Part shown: piece after piece, positions 12,943 through 22,739 of the stretch
Layout of the letters: the number at the start of each line of letters is the position of its first letter
How positions within the stretch are numbered: the first letter of the stretch is position 1
Assembly: GCA_013127575.1 (NCBI GenBank)
Contig: CP053418.1
Span: 1,984,001-2,048,000, forward strand
Direction: 5' to 3'
Length of the DNA stretch: 64,000 bases
DNA from: Ramlibacter terrae
Lineage (GTDB): Bacteria > Pseudomonadota > Gammaproteobacteria > Burkholderiales > Burkholderiaceae_C
Position numbers and translations under genes: made by a program
The notes under the pieces: model-generated
The model's input: only the letters and a program-made list of their open reading frames with translations
What the model was told of the DNA's origin: nothing
Databases searched by the model: none

Positions 12943-13577
12943 TCAGCGGTCCGGCGCCGCCGGCGCCGCGCCCAGCATGCGCTCGACGTAGCGCGCGATC
13001 AGGTCGATCTCGAGGTTGACCGGGCCGCCCGCGCGCAGCGTGTGCAGCGCGGTGTTCTCCACGGTGTGCGGGATCAGGTTGATGCTCAGCTCCGTGCCCG
13101 CCTCGACGTCGGTGATGCTGTTGACGGTGAGGCTCACGCCGTTGACGGTGATCGAGCCCTTGTACGCGAGGTACTTGCCCAGCGCCTGCGGCGCGAGGAT
13201 GCGCAGCTCCCAGCTTTCACCGACGGGTTCCATGCGCACACGCGGCCGACGCCGTCGACATGGCCCGAGACGAGGTGGCCGCCCGGGCGGTCTTGCGGAC
13301 GCAGCGCCTTCTCGAGGTTGATGGGGCCGGTCTCGGCCAGGCCCGCGGTCTTGTCCAGCGATTCGGCGGAGATGTCGATCGTGAAGCGCGATGCGGCGGC
13401 ATCGAGCGTCGTCACGGTCATGCACGCGCCGTTGAGGGCGATGCTGTCGCCGAGCCCGACGTCGGCCGGGTAGCCCGGCGGCGTTTCGATGGTGAGGCGC
13501 TTGCCGTGCTGCGCCGTGGCGCCGAGGTCGGCGATGGCCGCGATGCGGCCGACGCCCGTGATGATGCCGGTGAACAT
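12943..13577 (-). CDS. ribE: Riboflavin synthase alpha chain
   Basis: ~211 residues, two tandem lumazine-binding repeats. Starts MFTGIITGVG as in the family; repeat 1 has GDSIALNGACMTV and SGHVDGVG, repeat 2 has GSITVNGVSLTVN and INLIPHTVENTAL. Dismutates two lumazines to riboflavin plus the pyrimidine substrate of RibH. The frame breaks at ~13238 (one base lost, not a CCWGG context). Lies directly behind ribD; the next riboflavin gene, ribBX, is 4 kb further on. Confidence 0.93.
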
Positions 13578-13587
13578 GACCCGATTT

Positions 13588-14719
13588 TCACACGGGGCCG
13601 AAGCGGTCGCGTCCCGGCACGCGCGCCCGCACCCGCAGGTCGGGGCCGACGCGTTCCACGTCCGCGAACTCCAGCGCCACGCCGTCGGCCAGCGCGGCCG
13701 GGGGCCCGATGTGCGCCATGCCGCGGCCGGCGCCGAGCAGTTTCGCGCGAAGTACAGCAGGAACTCGTCGACCAGGCCCTCCCGCACCAGCGAGCCGTTG
13801 AGCTTGTAGCCCGCCTCGACGTGCAGTTCGTTGATCTCGCGCCGGCCCGGGTCCATGACCATCGCGCGCAGGTCGACCTTTCCCCCGGGGCCGGGCAGCA
13901 AGACCACGGTCGCGCCGCGGGCCTCCAGCGCGGCCGGGCGTCGGGCTTTGCTTCAGCGGCGTAGACAAGGACGGGCCGCCCGGGCAGGAACAGCGCCGCG
14001 TCCGGTGGCGTCTGCAGGCGGCTGTCGACCACGACCAGCTGCGGCTGGCGGGCCACCGGCGCAAGCCGCACGTCGAGCCGCGGATTGTCTTCCAGCACGG
14101 TGCCGATGCCGGTCAGGATGGCGCCGGCGCGGGCGCGCCACGCGTTGCCGTCGGCGCGCGCGGCTTCCGAGGTGATCCACTGGCTCTGGCCGTTCTCCAG
14201 CGCCGTCTGGCCGTCGAGCGACGCCGCGATCTTCATCCTCACCCACGGTTGCCCCCGCGCCATGCGGCTGAAGAACCCGATGTTGAGTGCGTGCGCGGCG
14301 TCGGCGCCGGGACCGGTCTCCACAGCGACGCCGGCGGCCCGCAGCCGCGCGAAGCCCGGCCGCCCACCAGCGGATTCGGGTCTCCCATCGAAGCGACCAC
14401 CTTGCCGATGCCGGCGGCGACCAGCGCATCGCAGCAGGGGCCGGTGCGACCGTGGTGCGCGCAAGGTTCGAGCGTGACGTATGCGGTGGCGCCACGCACG
14501 TCGTGGCCGCGCGCCGCCGCGTCGCGCAGCGCCATCACTTCGGCGTGCGCGGCCGGCGGGCTGCGTGAAGCCGGTGCCCAGCAACCGCCGGCCGTCCGGC
14601 GCCACCAGCACGCAGCCCACGCGCGGGTTGGGGTCCGAAACGCCGATGGATCGGCGCGCCAGCGCAAGCGCCTGTTCGATGAAGGATGGGGTGCTTTCCA
14701 CCGCTGCATTCTCCGGCAA
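13588..14719 (-). CDS. ribD: Bifunctional pyrimidine deaminase/reductase
   Basis: ~378 residues. N-terminal deaminase with the zinc motif HAEVMAL...[16 protein letters not shown]-terminal reductase with [20 protein letters not shown] and [14 protein letters not shown]. Carries out the second and third steps of the pyrimidine branch of riboflavin synthesis. TTG 14719 or GTG 14701 could start it; no ATG fits the frame. Breaks at ~14555 (QPAGQAHAEV), ~14365 (LVGGQGFA) and ~13938 (PDAQAALEA) are CCAGG sites; ~13745 (YFAPKLL or similar) is not. Probably first gene of the long minus-strand transcript. Confidence 0.93.
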
Positions 14720-14762
14720 GTTGTCACCGCCGCGCCCGGGCGCTTGCGCCTACCGTGCGGGC

Positions 14763-15304
14763 ATGGACAAGCAACGCGGATTCAACCTGCTCGAGTGCGT
14801 GGTGGCGCTCGCCATCCTCGGCATGCTCGCCGGCATGGCGGCGCCCGACGTCGGCGACATGATCCACGCGCAGCGCCCGGGCACCGTCACCAACGACGTG
14901 CTCCAGCAACTGCAGCTGGCGCGCAGCGAAGCGATCAAGCGCAACAGGCGGGTGGCGCTGTGCAAGTCGTCCGACGGCGTCGCCTGCACCGATGCCGGCA
15001 ACTGGGACCGCGGCTGGATCCTGTTCGAGGACGCCAACAACAGCGGCACGCGGGAGGAGGGCGAGCCCCTGCTCGAACGGCTGCTGCCGATCCCGCCCGG
15101 CTACCGCCTGACCGCCAACGCGCCGCTGGCGCGCTACGTGTCGTACAGCCCGTTCGGGCACGCCAGGCTGACGTCCAATGCCTTCCGGCGGGCACGTTCA
15201 CCGTCTGCCGCGCCTCGCTGGAACAGTCGGAGGGCCGCCAGATCATCGTCAATGCCGGCGGGCGGCCGCGGGTGCAGAAGGTGCAGCTCGCGGACTGTGT
15301 GTAG
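14763..15304 (+). CDS. Type IV pilin-like / GspH-FimT minor pseudopilin
   Basis: ~180 residues. Prepilin-type N-terminus: short basic leader, cleavage before the Phe of [18 protein letters not shown] (Glu at mature +5 present), hydrophobic helix, then the GspH/FimT fold ([43 protein letters not shown]) and a C-terminal cysteine in VQLADCV. Likely a minor pilin of a type IV pilus or type II secretion pseudopilus. It is alone here, between the divergent ribD and the convergent nrdR (stops adjacent). The break at ~15190 (SNAFLAGTF) is CCTGG. Confidence 0.88.
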
Positions 15305-15751
15305 CTACTTCCTGATCTCGTCAACCACGGCGCGGAATTCGTCGACGTCCTCGAAGCTGCGGTAGACGCTGGCGAAGCGCACGTAGGCCACCTTGTCGAG
15401 CTTCTTCAGCTCGCGCATCACCAGCTCGCCGATGCGCGAACTCGGGATCTCGCGCACGCCCGGGTTCAGCAGCTTTTCCTCGATGCGCTCCGGGGCGCTG
15501 TCGATCTGCTCGGTGCTCACCGGGCGCTTGCGCAGCGCCGGGTTCATCGAAGCCTGCAGCTTGGCGCGCTCGTAGTCGATCCGCCGGCCGTCCTTCTTGA
15601 CGATGACGGGAAAGGTGAGGTCGGGCCGCTCGTAGGTGGTGAAGCGCTTGGCGCAGTGCGCGCACTGGCGGCGCCGGCGGATGAAATCCCCGTCCTCGGC
15701 CATTCGGGTCTCCACCACGGGTGTCGGCATGGCTGCAGAAGGGCATTTCAT
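15305..15751 (-). CDS. nrdR: NrdR, ribonucleotide reductase repressor
   Basis: ~149 residues. Zinc ribbon at the N-terminus (MKCPFCSH..., [12 protein letters not shown]), then an ATP-cone ([18 protein letters not shown]). Senses ATP/dATP and represses ribonucleotide reductase genes through NrdR boxes. Lies 7 bases downstream of glyA and is likely co-transcribed. Two nearby indels (a C run at ~15738 and an expected CCAGG at ~15711) cancel, so only residues ~5-14 are out of frame. Confidence 0.93.
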   Translation of the reverse strand: MKCPSAAMPTPVVETRMAEDGDFIRRRRQCAHCAKRFTTYERPDLTFPVIVKKDGRRIDYERAKLQASMNPALRKRPVSTEQIDSAPERIEEKLLNPGVREIPSSRIGELVMRELKKLDKVAYVRFASVYRSFEDVDEFRAVVDEIRK

Positions 15752-15758
15752 CGCAGGC

Positions 15759-17004
15759 TTACTTGTAGACCGGGAAGCGGCGCGTGAGGGCGTTGACCTT
15801 CTCGCGCACCGCACGGATGTTGGCCGCGTCGCGCGGCTTGTCCAGCACGTCGGCCACCGGGTTGGCCGTCATCCGCGCTTCCTCCTCCTTGAAGCCGCGC
15901 GTGGTCATGGCCGGGGTGCCGACGCGCACGCCGCTCGTGACCATCGGCTTTTCCGGGTCGTTCGGAATCGCGTTCTTGTTGATGGTCATGTGGGCTTCGC
16001 CCAGCACGGCCTCGGCTTCCTTGCCGGTGATGCCCTTGGAGCGCAGGTCGACCAGCATGACGTGGCTTTCGGTGCGGCCGCTGACGATGCGCAGGCCGCG
16101 CTCGACCAAGGTCTCGGCGACCACTTGCGCGTTCTTCACCACCTGCTGCTGGTACAGCTTGAACTCCGGCTGCAGCGCTTCCTTGAAGGCCACCGCCTTG
16201 GCGGCGATCACGTGCATCAGCGGGCCGCCCTGCAGGCCGGGGAAGATGGCGCTGTTGATCGCCTTCTCGTGCTGGGGCTTCATCAGGATGAAGCCGCCGC
16301 GCGGACCGCGCAGGCTCTTGTGGGTGGTGGAGGTCACCACGTCGGCGTGCGGCACCGGGTTGGGGTACACGCCCGCGGCGATCAGGCCGGCATAGTGCGC
16401 CATGTCGACCATGAAGATGGCGCCGACGTCCTTCGCCACCTTGGCGAAGCGCTCGAAGTCGATGCGCAGCGAATAGGCCGAGGCCCCGGCGATGATCAGC
16501 TTGGGCTTGCTCTCGTGGGCCTTGCGTTCCATCGCGTCGTAGTCGATGGCTTCGTTCTTGTCGAGGCCGTAAGAGACCACGTTGAACCACTTGCCGCTCA
16601 TGTTCAGCGGCATGCCGTGCGTGAGGTGGCCGCCTTCGGCCGGGCTCATGCCCATGATCGTGTCGCCGGGCTTCAGGAAGGCCCGGGAAGACGGCTTCAT
16701 TGGCCTGAGCGCCGGAGTGCGGCTGCACGTTGGCGGCGTCGGCGCCGAACAGCTGCTTGATGCGGTCGATGGCCAGCTGCTCGGCCACGTCGACGTTTTC
16801 GCAGCCGCCGTAGTAGCGCTTGCCCGGGTAGCCTTCGGCGTACTTGTTGGTGAGCTGGGTGCCTTGCGCGGCCATCACGGCGGGGGAAGCGTAGTTCTCG
16901 CTGGCGATCAGCTCGATGTGCTCTTCCCGGCGGCGGTTCTCGGCACGGATGGCGGCCCAGATTTCCGGGTCGGTCTGTTCGATGAGGATGTTGCGCTGGT
17001 ACAT
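15759..17004 (-). CDS. glyA: Serine hydroxymethyltransferase
   Basis: ~414 residues. PLP enzyme converting serine plus tetrahydrofolate to glycine plus 5,10-methylene-THF. Motifs: [46 protein letters not shown] and the PLP lysine in [14 protein letters not shown]. The break at ~16687 (NEAVFLAFLKPGD) is at CCTGG with an extra base. AAGGAA precedes the ATG. Expression is predicted to be controlled by the ZTP riboswitch just upstream, which fits its link to 10-formyl-THF supply. Confidence 0.95.
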
Positions 17005-17044
17005 GTGCGGCAGTTCCTTGGACGAAAGGTCCCTGTCGTGGCAG

Positions 17045-17185
17045 GGCTGCCCAGGCGAACGGCTGGAACGCGGCGCCGGGCGCCGCGGCACGCTTCCCAG
17101 TGGTTGGGCGAGGGCGAGAAGCCCCCGCGGTGGTTCCACGTCAGCGCCCCGGGGAAGGGGCGCCTATCGCCAGTCGCGTGCGCCG
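17045..17185 (-). promoter_or_regulatory. ZTP (ZMP) riboswitch upstream of glyA
   Basis: Reading the minus strand 5' to 3', the leader of glyA carries the two conserved halves of the pfl/ZTP motif. GCGACTGGCGATAGGCGC lies at 17161-17177 and GTGGAACCACCGCGGGGG at 17122-17139; after a GC-rich linker hairpin comes CCGTTCGCCTGGGCAG ending at ~17047. These match the known consensus (GACUGGCG..., UGGaaccACCG-GGGG, GCCUGGGCA). ZTP signals shortage of 10-formyl-THF, and glyA is an established target of this class. Downstream, CCCTG...CAGGG may form the expression platform before the AAGGAA site; that part is inferred. Confidence 0.87.
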
Positions 17186-17201
17186 CTAGTTTAGCGCAGG
17201 G

Positions 17202-18041
17202 TCAGGAAGTGACCGGCGCGGCGGCCGGCATTTCCTGCTCGGGGGCAGGGACCGGGATCGGCATCGGGGCGGCGCGGTTGTTCGACGGCGCGACCGCGCG
17301 CAGGGTGGGCGGGGCCAGCGGCACGACGCGGCCGGAAGCCACTTCGCGCAGGCGGGCGTGTTCGGCCATCACCTTCTCGGCATAGCCGCCGTCCTCGGGC
17401 AGCAGCGCGGCGCCGACGTAGAACTTCAGCCCGGCTTCCACCGAGCCGGCGCGCTGTATGCATTCCTGCAGCACCTTGACGCCGACCCGCAGGTTGGTCA
17501 CGGGATCGAAGGCGGCCAGCTTGCCGCCGAAGCTCTCGTACTTGTCGCTGTGCACCCCCGTCATCACCTGCATCAGGCCCCGGGCGCCGACCGGGCTCTG
17601 GGCGAACGGGTTGAAGCTCGACTCCACGGCCATGATCGCCGGGATCAGCGTGGGGTCCAGCTTGGTCTTCTCGCCGATCTCGTAAGCTTCGGCGACGAGC
17701 GCGCTGAGGGGCTCGGGCGCGACGCGGTACTTCTTGCTGAGCCAGTACGCCACGGCGGCCTGCTGTTTCGGCAGGTCCTTCGGGTTCAGCGCCGTGGCGC
17801 GATCGATGGCATCCAGTTCCGGCACCAGGCCGAGGGCCTGCGCTGGCGGGCCTGCAGCCACGTCATGAGCTGCGACTCGCCGGCTTGCTGGAGGTCCGGG
17901 CGGGCCAGCAGGGTCAGCACGGCGAAGACCGTGCCGAGGCCGACGACGGCCATGCCGTTGTGCGTGATTTCGAAGAAGCCCCCGGGCGACGTCGGAGACG
18001 AAGGTCTGGACGCCTCGGGCGATACTTCCTAGCGCTGTCAT
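17202..18041 (-). CDS. Membrane-anchored lytic transglycosylase (SLT domain)
   Basis: ~279 residues. N-terminal hydrophobic segment GMAVVGLGTVFAVLTLLA (after correction), a helical linker, then an SLT/lysozyme-like domain. The catalytic glutamate is in IMAVESSFNPFAQS, followed by VGARGLMQVM and the YVGAALLPEDGGYAEKV end of the domain. The C-terminus is Pro/Ala rich. Cleaves peptidoglycan glycan strands. Indels at ~17988 (extra base) and ~17847 (ARQAQALG) are both at expected CCWGG and cancel out. GGAAG before ATG 18041; transcribed from the promoter at 18235-18264 with a ~190-base leader. Confidence 0.85.
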   Translation of the reverse strand: MTALGSIARGVQTFVSDVARGLLRNHAQRHGRRRPRHGLRRADPAGPPGPPASRRVAAHDVAAGPPAQALGLVPELDAIDRATALNPKDLPKQQAAVAYWLSKKYRVAPEPLSALVAEAYEIGEKTKLDPTLIPAIMAVESSFNPFAQSPVGARGLMQVMTGVHSDKYESFGGKLAAFDPVTNLRVGVKVLQECIQRAGSVEAGLKFYVGAALLPEDGGYAEKVMAEHARLREVASGRVVPLAPPTLRAVAPSNNRAAPMPIPVPAPEQEMPAAAPVTS

Positions 18042-18234
18042 AGCACTTCCTTTCTACGCGCGGAGCCGGCGTGTCCTGCCGCGGTTGCAGCGATCGACGA
18101 CGGGCTCCTCGTTTGGATTGGGACGCCATCGAAACCGGAGGCCCTCCTGCGGGAGGCGCCCACCACGGTTCGACTTAGCCGGGTTCGGCAGCGGGTTCGG
18201 GGGTCCCCGACGCTCTGGGCCGGGAACGGGGCGG

Positions 18235-18264
18235 ATTCTAGGAGGGCGGCAAATGCCGGGTCAA
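18235..18264 (-). promoter_or_regulatory. Sigma-70 promoter of the lytic transglycosylase gene
   Basis: On the minus strand TTGACC (18259-18264), an 18-base spacer and TAGAAT (18235-18240), close to the consensus TTGACA-N17-TATAAT. Transcription would start near 18228. Confidence 0.7.
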
Positions 18265-18692
18265 GGATGTTTGGCGCATTCGTTATACGTTTGGTTGCAT
18301 ATAGACTGAACCATTAGAGCGGCTGGAATGCCCGCGGGCCGGTCGGAATCGGCCGCAGGTGTGTGTCAGCCACGCCTGACACGCGAGCGGGTACTCCCCG
18401 GGCGGCCGCTGTGCCGTTCGTCGGTTGCCCGTTCGCCGGCGCCGAGGTTGCTGCCGAGGCAGGCCTGTCAAGCCAGAGGGCTCAATGGCCGCTGCCGCCC
18501 TCATTGAAAAGCCGATTTGCAAAAACCCGCCGCGTGACCTACCTTGAACAGGCCCGAGCGATCGGGCGTCAGCCGGTAGGGCCACTCCCGTGGCAGCCCC
18601 GGCCCCCATGGAGGCAATCTTTGCCTCCGGCGCAACGCGGACATGAACCTCCGTGCTGCGAACCCGGGTGGAACGACGCGGGTCGACCGCCC

Positions 18693-18733
18693 AGCCCGGC
18701 AAGTGGCTTCAGGCCCTTTGCCGGGCTTTCTTT
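18693..18733 (+). terminator. Intrinsic terminator
   Basis: Stem AGCCCGGCAA pairing with TTTGCCGGGCT, a 14-base loop, then TTCTTT. It ends whatever is transcribed from the non-coding stretch before the DUF349 gene. Confidence 0.7.
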
Positions 18734-18799
18734 GGGGGTGGAAAATGCCTCCCGCGCCCGTCGTCACCAGCCCGCCGCAATCGCGGCGACAATATCGGC

Positions 18800-18828
18800 T
18801 TGCCCCCGCCTTGGGGGTTTTCCTTTCC
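18800..18828 (+). terminator. Terminator-like hairpin in the leader of the DUF349 gene
   Basis: GCCCCC-gcctt-GGGGG followed by TTTTCC, only ~20 bases before the GTG start of the next gene. A -10-like ACAATAT lies just upstream (~18790). It could terminate upstream transcripts or act as an attenuator. Confidence 0.5.
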
Positions 18829-18848
18829 AACGCACGAATTCCCCGCCA

Positions 18849-21800
18849 GTGAGCTCTCCCAAACCCCAAGACACCCAGTCGCTCGATGCCCTGACCGGCG
18901 GCGCCTTCTCCGCGCCCACCTCGGGGAGCGCACCGCCCGCGTGCGCGAGTGGATCGCCACCCAGCCCGGCACCGAGCAGATGCAGGAAGTCTTTCGCGAG
19001 CTGAGCGCCCGCGACAAGGGCGCCGCACGCCCGCTGCGCGAGAAACTCGACGAGATCAAGCGCGCCAAGGGCCAGAAATCATCGCCGCCGAATGGGCCGA
19101 GAAGGCGCGCGGCCTGCTGGCGCAGCCCCGGCTGAACGTCGCCGACGCGATGGCCTGGCAGCGCGATGCGGCCAAGGCGGGCGCGCCCCTGAGCCGCGAG
19201 CCGCTCGCCGGCGTGAAGGTGCAGCTGGCCGACCGCGTCAAGGGCATCGAAGACCTGCAGACGCGCGTGCAGGTGCAGCGCGAAGCGGCGGTGCTGCTGG
19301 CGCAGCGCATCGAGGTGCTTTCCACCAAGTCGTGGCGCGACGCGCAGGCGGCCGTCGAAGCGCTGCGCACCGACGTCCCGCAATGGCAGGAGCAGGCGCA
19401 ATCGCTGCTCGACGATGCGAACTGGGCCAGCGTGGATGCGCGCTTCCCGCCGCTGCTGGAAGCCTCGCGCAACCAGTTGCAGGTGGTGTGGGAGGCGTTC
19501 CAGACCGCGCTGTCGCAGGCCATCGCGGCTGCGGAGGACGCCTCGGCGCCGCTGCCGCCGGTGCCCGTGTGGGCCGACGAACTGCGCCAGGCCCGCGGCC
19601 TGCCGGCCGAAGCCGCGCCGCAGAAGGCGCCGCGCGCGCCGAAGGCTCCGGTCGATCCGGAAGTGCGCGCCAAGGCCGTCCAGGCCGTCACCGACACGCT
19701 CGGCAAGCTCGAACAGGAAATCGCGCAGGGCCACGGCAAGGCCACCGCCGGCGTGGCTTCGGCGCTGCGCAATGCTCTGAAGGAGCACGGCAAGCTGATC
19801 GACGACAAGCTGGAAGCGCGCGCGCATGCCGCGCTGTCGGCCGCCGGCGAGATGGAAGGCTGGCAGCGTTGGCGCGCCGACCAGCTGCGCATGGAACTGG
19901 TCGCCAAGGCCGAAGCCTTGTTCGAGCCCGTGGCTCCCAAGCCCGAAGGCGGCAAGCGCCGTCGCGGCGCGGCGGCCGAAGCACCGCAGGCGCTGGAAGG
20001 CACCGATCCGGTGGCGGCGCCCGAGGCAGCCGCTTTGGCGGCCGACGCGCCGGCCGGCGAGCAGGTCGCGCAGCCGGAAGCTGTCGAAGGCACGGCCACG
20101 GAAGCCGCTGTACCCGAAGCCGCCCAAGCGGCGCCGGACGCGCCGGCCGAAGAAGCGGCCCCCGTCGAAGCGGCAGCCCAGCCCGAGGTGACCGCGCAAG
20201 AGGCGCCTGCGCAGGAAGCGCCCGTCCGGGGAGGCGCAAGCTGCTGCCGCCCCGGCGCAGCCCGGCGCCCATCCCGGCCTCGGCCCGCGTCCGCAAGGCC
20301 CGCGCAAGCCGCGCTTCGGCGGCCGCAAGATGCAGGAGCAGCTGCGCAGCCTGCGCGACCAGTGGAAGCAGGTCGACCGGGGCGGCCCGCCGAACCACGG
20401 CCTGTGGAAGCGTTTCGACGAAGCCTGCAACGAAGCCTACAAGGTGGTGCAGGAGTGGCTGGACAAGGTCAAGACCGAGGCCGCCGAAAACCGCGCCGCT
20501 CGCCTGGCACTGATCCGGGAGGTGAAGGACTGGGCGGCCGCCAACCAGACCGCGCTCGATGGCGACTGGAAGGGCTTCAACCGCATCCTGCACCAGTTCT
20601 CCGACCGCTGGCGCGAGGCCGGCCACCTGAGCGAGAAGGCTTTCGCCGAGCTGCAGCCGCAGTGGAAGGAAGCGATGGCGCTGGCCAGCGGGCCGCTGGA
20701 CCGCATGCAGAAGGAGAGCGTCGATCGCCGCCACGCGATGATCGAAGAGGCCAAGGTGCTGGGCGATGCGCCCATGCTGCGCATCGACGCCGTCAAGGCG
20801 CTGCAGCAGCGCTGGCAGGCCGAAGCGCAGACGGTGCCGCTGGAGCGCAAGTTCGAGCAGAAGCTGTGGGACGCGTTCCGCAAGCCGATCGACGACGCCT
20901 TCAACCGCAAGACGGCCGAGCGCGAGAAGAGCGCCGCCGCCATGAGCGGCCGCGACCGCGCGGTGCTCGAAGCCTCGAAGGCGGTGGAAGAAGCCACCGC
21001 CGGCGGCGACGCCCAGAAGATCCGCGCGGCGCTGGCCGCGCTGGAGCAGGCGATGCGCGCGCGTGACGACGAAGAAGCAGCCAAGGCCGCGGCGCCCGCT
21101 GCGGCACCCGCGCCGGAAGCCGCGAGCGGGGACGAGGCCGTGGCCGCGGAAGCCGGCGCCGAGGGCGGCGCGGCGGAAGGCGAAGCACCGGCTGCGCCCG
21201 CTCCGGCGCCCAAGGCCCCGCCCAAGCCCGTGGTGGCGATGCGCAGCGGCGACGACCGTCCGGGCGCGCGCCGTGCCGAGCCGGCTCCGATGGGACGCGG
21301 CGGCAAGTTCGATTCGCGCCGCCCGGCGCCCGGCGGCCGCGGAGGTCCCGGCGGCCCCGGCGGGTTCGGTGGCGGCGGCTTCGGCGGTGGCCGGGGCGAT
21401 TTCGGTGGCCGCGGTGGCGACCGCTTCGAGCGCGAGGACCGCGGTCCGCGCCTCGGCGACGCCGCCTTCCGGGCCCAGCGCGATGCGCTCGAGCACGCGC
21501 AGGCGACGCTGCGCAAGCTGGCGGCGCAGGCCCACGGCGAAGCGCTGACGCAGTTGCTCACGGCGTGGGAACAGCGCGCCGCGGACCGGTGCCGACGGTG
21601 CAGGACTGGGTCGCGTGGTGTCGCCCGCGGTGCGCCGGGGCTGGACGCAGGCGCTCTCCGGTGCGCCCAAGGGCGATGCGGCCGAAACGCTGCTGCGGCT
21701 GGAGATCGCCGCCGACGTCCCGACGCCGGCGGAGCAGATCTCGGCGCGGCGCATGCTGCAGCTGACCTTGCTGACCAAGCGCCACGACCCGTCGCCGCAG

Positions 21801-21902
21801 GAGACCCGGGGCGCGGACGTGGCGAAGGTGCTGGCGACGGCGTACGACGCGGGTGCGGCGCGGCGGCTGCAGAACGCGTTGAAGGCGTTGCTGAAGGGCT
21901 GA
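18849..21902 (+). CDS. Large DUF349-repeat protein with Ala/Glu- and Gly/Arg-rich linkers
   Basis: ~1018 residues. Starts GTG 18849 (SSPKPQDTQSLDAL). Built of charged helical DUF349-type repeats: WRDAQAAVEALRTDVPQWQE, LRSLRDQWKQVDRGGPPNH, LWKRFDEACNEAY and WRAEAQ-like blocks. An Ala/Glu/Pro-rich insert follows at ~residues 330-460, another at ~720-800, and then a Gly/Arg-rich tract (~815-860; GGFGGGGFGGGRGDFGGRGG) before a C-terminal helical domain. DUF349 proteins are poorly characterised. The RG-rich tract resembles nucleic-acid-binding tails; that is inference. Breaks at ~18940, ~19075, ~20230, ~21577 and ~21603; all but the first are expected CCWGG. Confidence 0.85.
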
Positions 21903-21906
21903 GGCC

Positions 21907-21992
21907 GCATGGTGCGCACGCAAGCGTGCACACCCTGCGAAGAGTCAAGTACGTAGGGTGTGCAGGCGCAGCTTGCGCACCGCTTCAGCCTC
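21907..21992. repeat. Long imperfect inverted repeat (REP/terminator-like)
   Basis: GGTGCGCACGCAAGC...CACACCCT (from ~21911) is mirrored by AGGGTGTGCAGGCGC...GCGCACCGC (to ~21992), giving ~27-base arms with a few mismatches. It fills the gap between two convergent genes, so it may end transcription from both sides. The GCGCA-AGCT-TGCGC core resembles extragenic palindromes repeated in related genomes; whether it recurs elsewhere cannot be seen here. Confidence 0.6.
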
Positions 21993-22739
21993 CGCCGAAG
22001 AACCCGTCGAACAGCGTCACCAGTTCCGGAAACTCCTCGCCGAACCTGCCCCGGTTCACGAAGTAGGCCTCGCAAGCCACGGCGAAGAATTCGTCGATGG
22101 CCGTCGCGCCGTAGTCGTCCAGCCAAGGCATCGCGCCGCCGAAGCGCTCGGCCACGATCACCTGTTCGCGAAACTTCGCGTATGCCGGTTCCAGCACGGC
22201 CAGCCACTCGCGCCGATGGCGCGAAGACGGCAACGGCGGGCAGCCGTCGGGCGCGCCGTCGCGCATGTCGATCTTGTGGACGAACTCGTGGATCACCACG
22301 TTGTAGCCGGCCTCGGCCGTGCTGCCCGCCTCGGCCACGTCGCGCCAGTTCACCATCACCGGCCCGCCTTCCATGGCCTCGCCCGCGAGTTCCTCTTCGT
22401 ACTCGTGGACGATGCCGTCGTCGTCCGTGACCGTGCGCTGCGCCACCACGTCCGCCGGGTGCACCACGATGCCGACGAAATCGTCGTACCAGCCCAGCCC
22501 GGGTGCAGCACCGGCAGCACGGCCTGCGCGGCGATGGCCAGCGCCATGGCGTCGGTGATGGCAAGGCCGCCGGCGCCGTGGAATTCCTTGCGCGCGAGGA
22601 AGGCGGCGGCCAGTTCGCGCAGGCGCGCGATGTCGGCAGCGGGCCGGTCGGCCAAGAACGGATAGGCCTGCAGCGTGGCGGCCCACAACGCCGCCGGAAT
22701 CTCCGGTGCGCTGCGCCGCGCTCGCAGCCAGCCGAACAT
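21985..22739 (-). CDS. mtfA: MtfA-type zinc peptidase
   Basis: ~251 residues, M90 family. Zinc site and catalytic glutamate in VIHEFVHKIDMRDG, with the further DEFFAVACEAYFVN helix supplying the distant glutamate ligand. In E. coli MtfA binds the Mlc repressor and has peptidase activity; the role here is inferred from family. The ATG at 22739 overlaps the stop of lpxH. The break at ~22498 (VLHLGLGWYDD) is CCTGG. Confidence 0.88.

Larger units (their letters stand above)
18042..18848. other. 807-base region without a convincing gene
   Basis: Contains the promoter and long leader of the lytic transglycosylase on the minus strand (18042-18264). A plus-strand section follows with several strong stem-loops: CCTACC...GGTAGG enclosing CCCGA...TCGGG at ~18541-18589, and GGAGGCAA-TC-TTTGCCTCC at ~18610-18632. 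It ends in a terminator at 18693-18733, with a second terminator-like hairpin at 18800-18828. A -35/-10-like pair TTGCAA-N17-TACCTT (~18518-18546) could start a ~180-base RNA ending at the first terminator. I cannot assign it to a known RNA family. No open frame here has recognisable protein features. Confidence 0.5.

Noticed and set aside
14740..14765. Possible FMN riboswitch in front of the riboflavin genes
   Set aside because: The ribD-pilin intergenic gap is only ~40 bases, and the 215 bases before the hybrid kinase show none of the conserved FMN-aptamer blocks.
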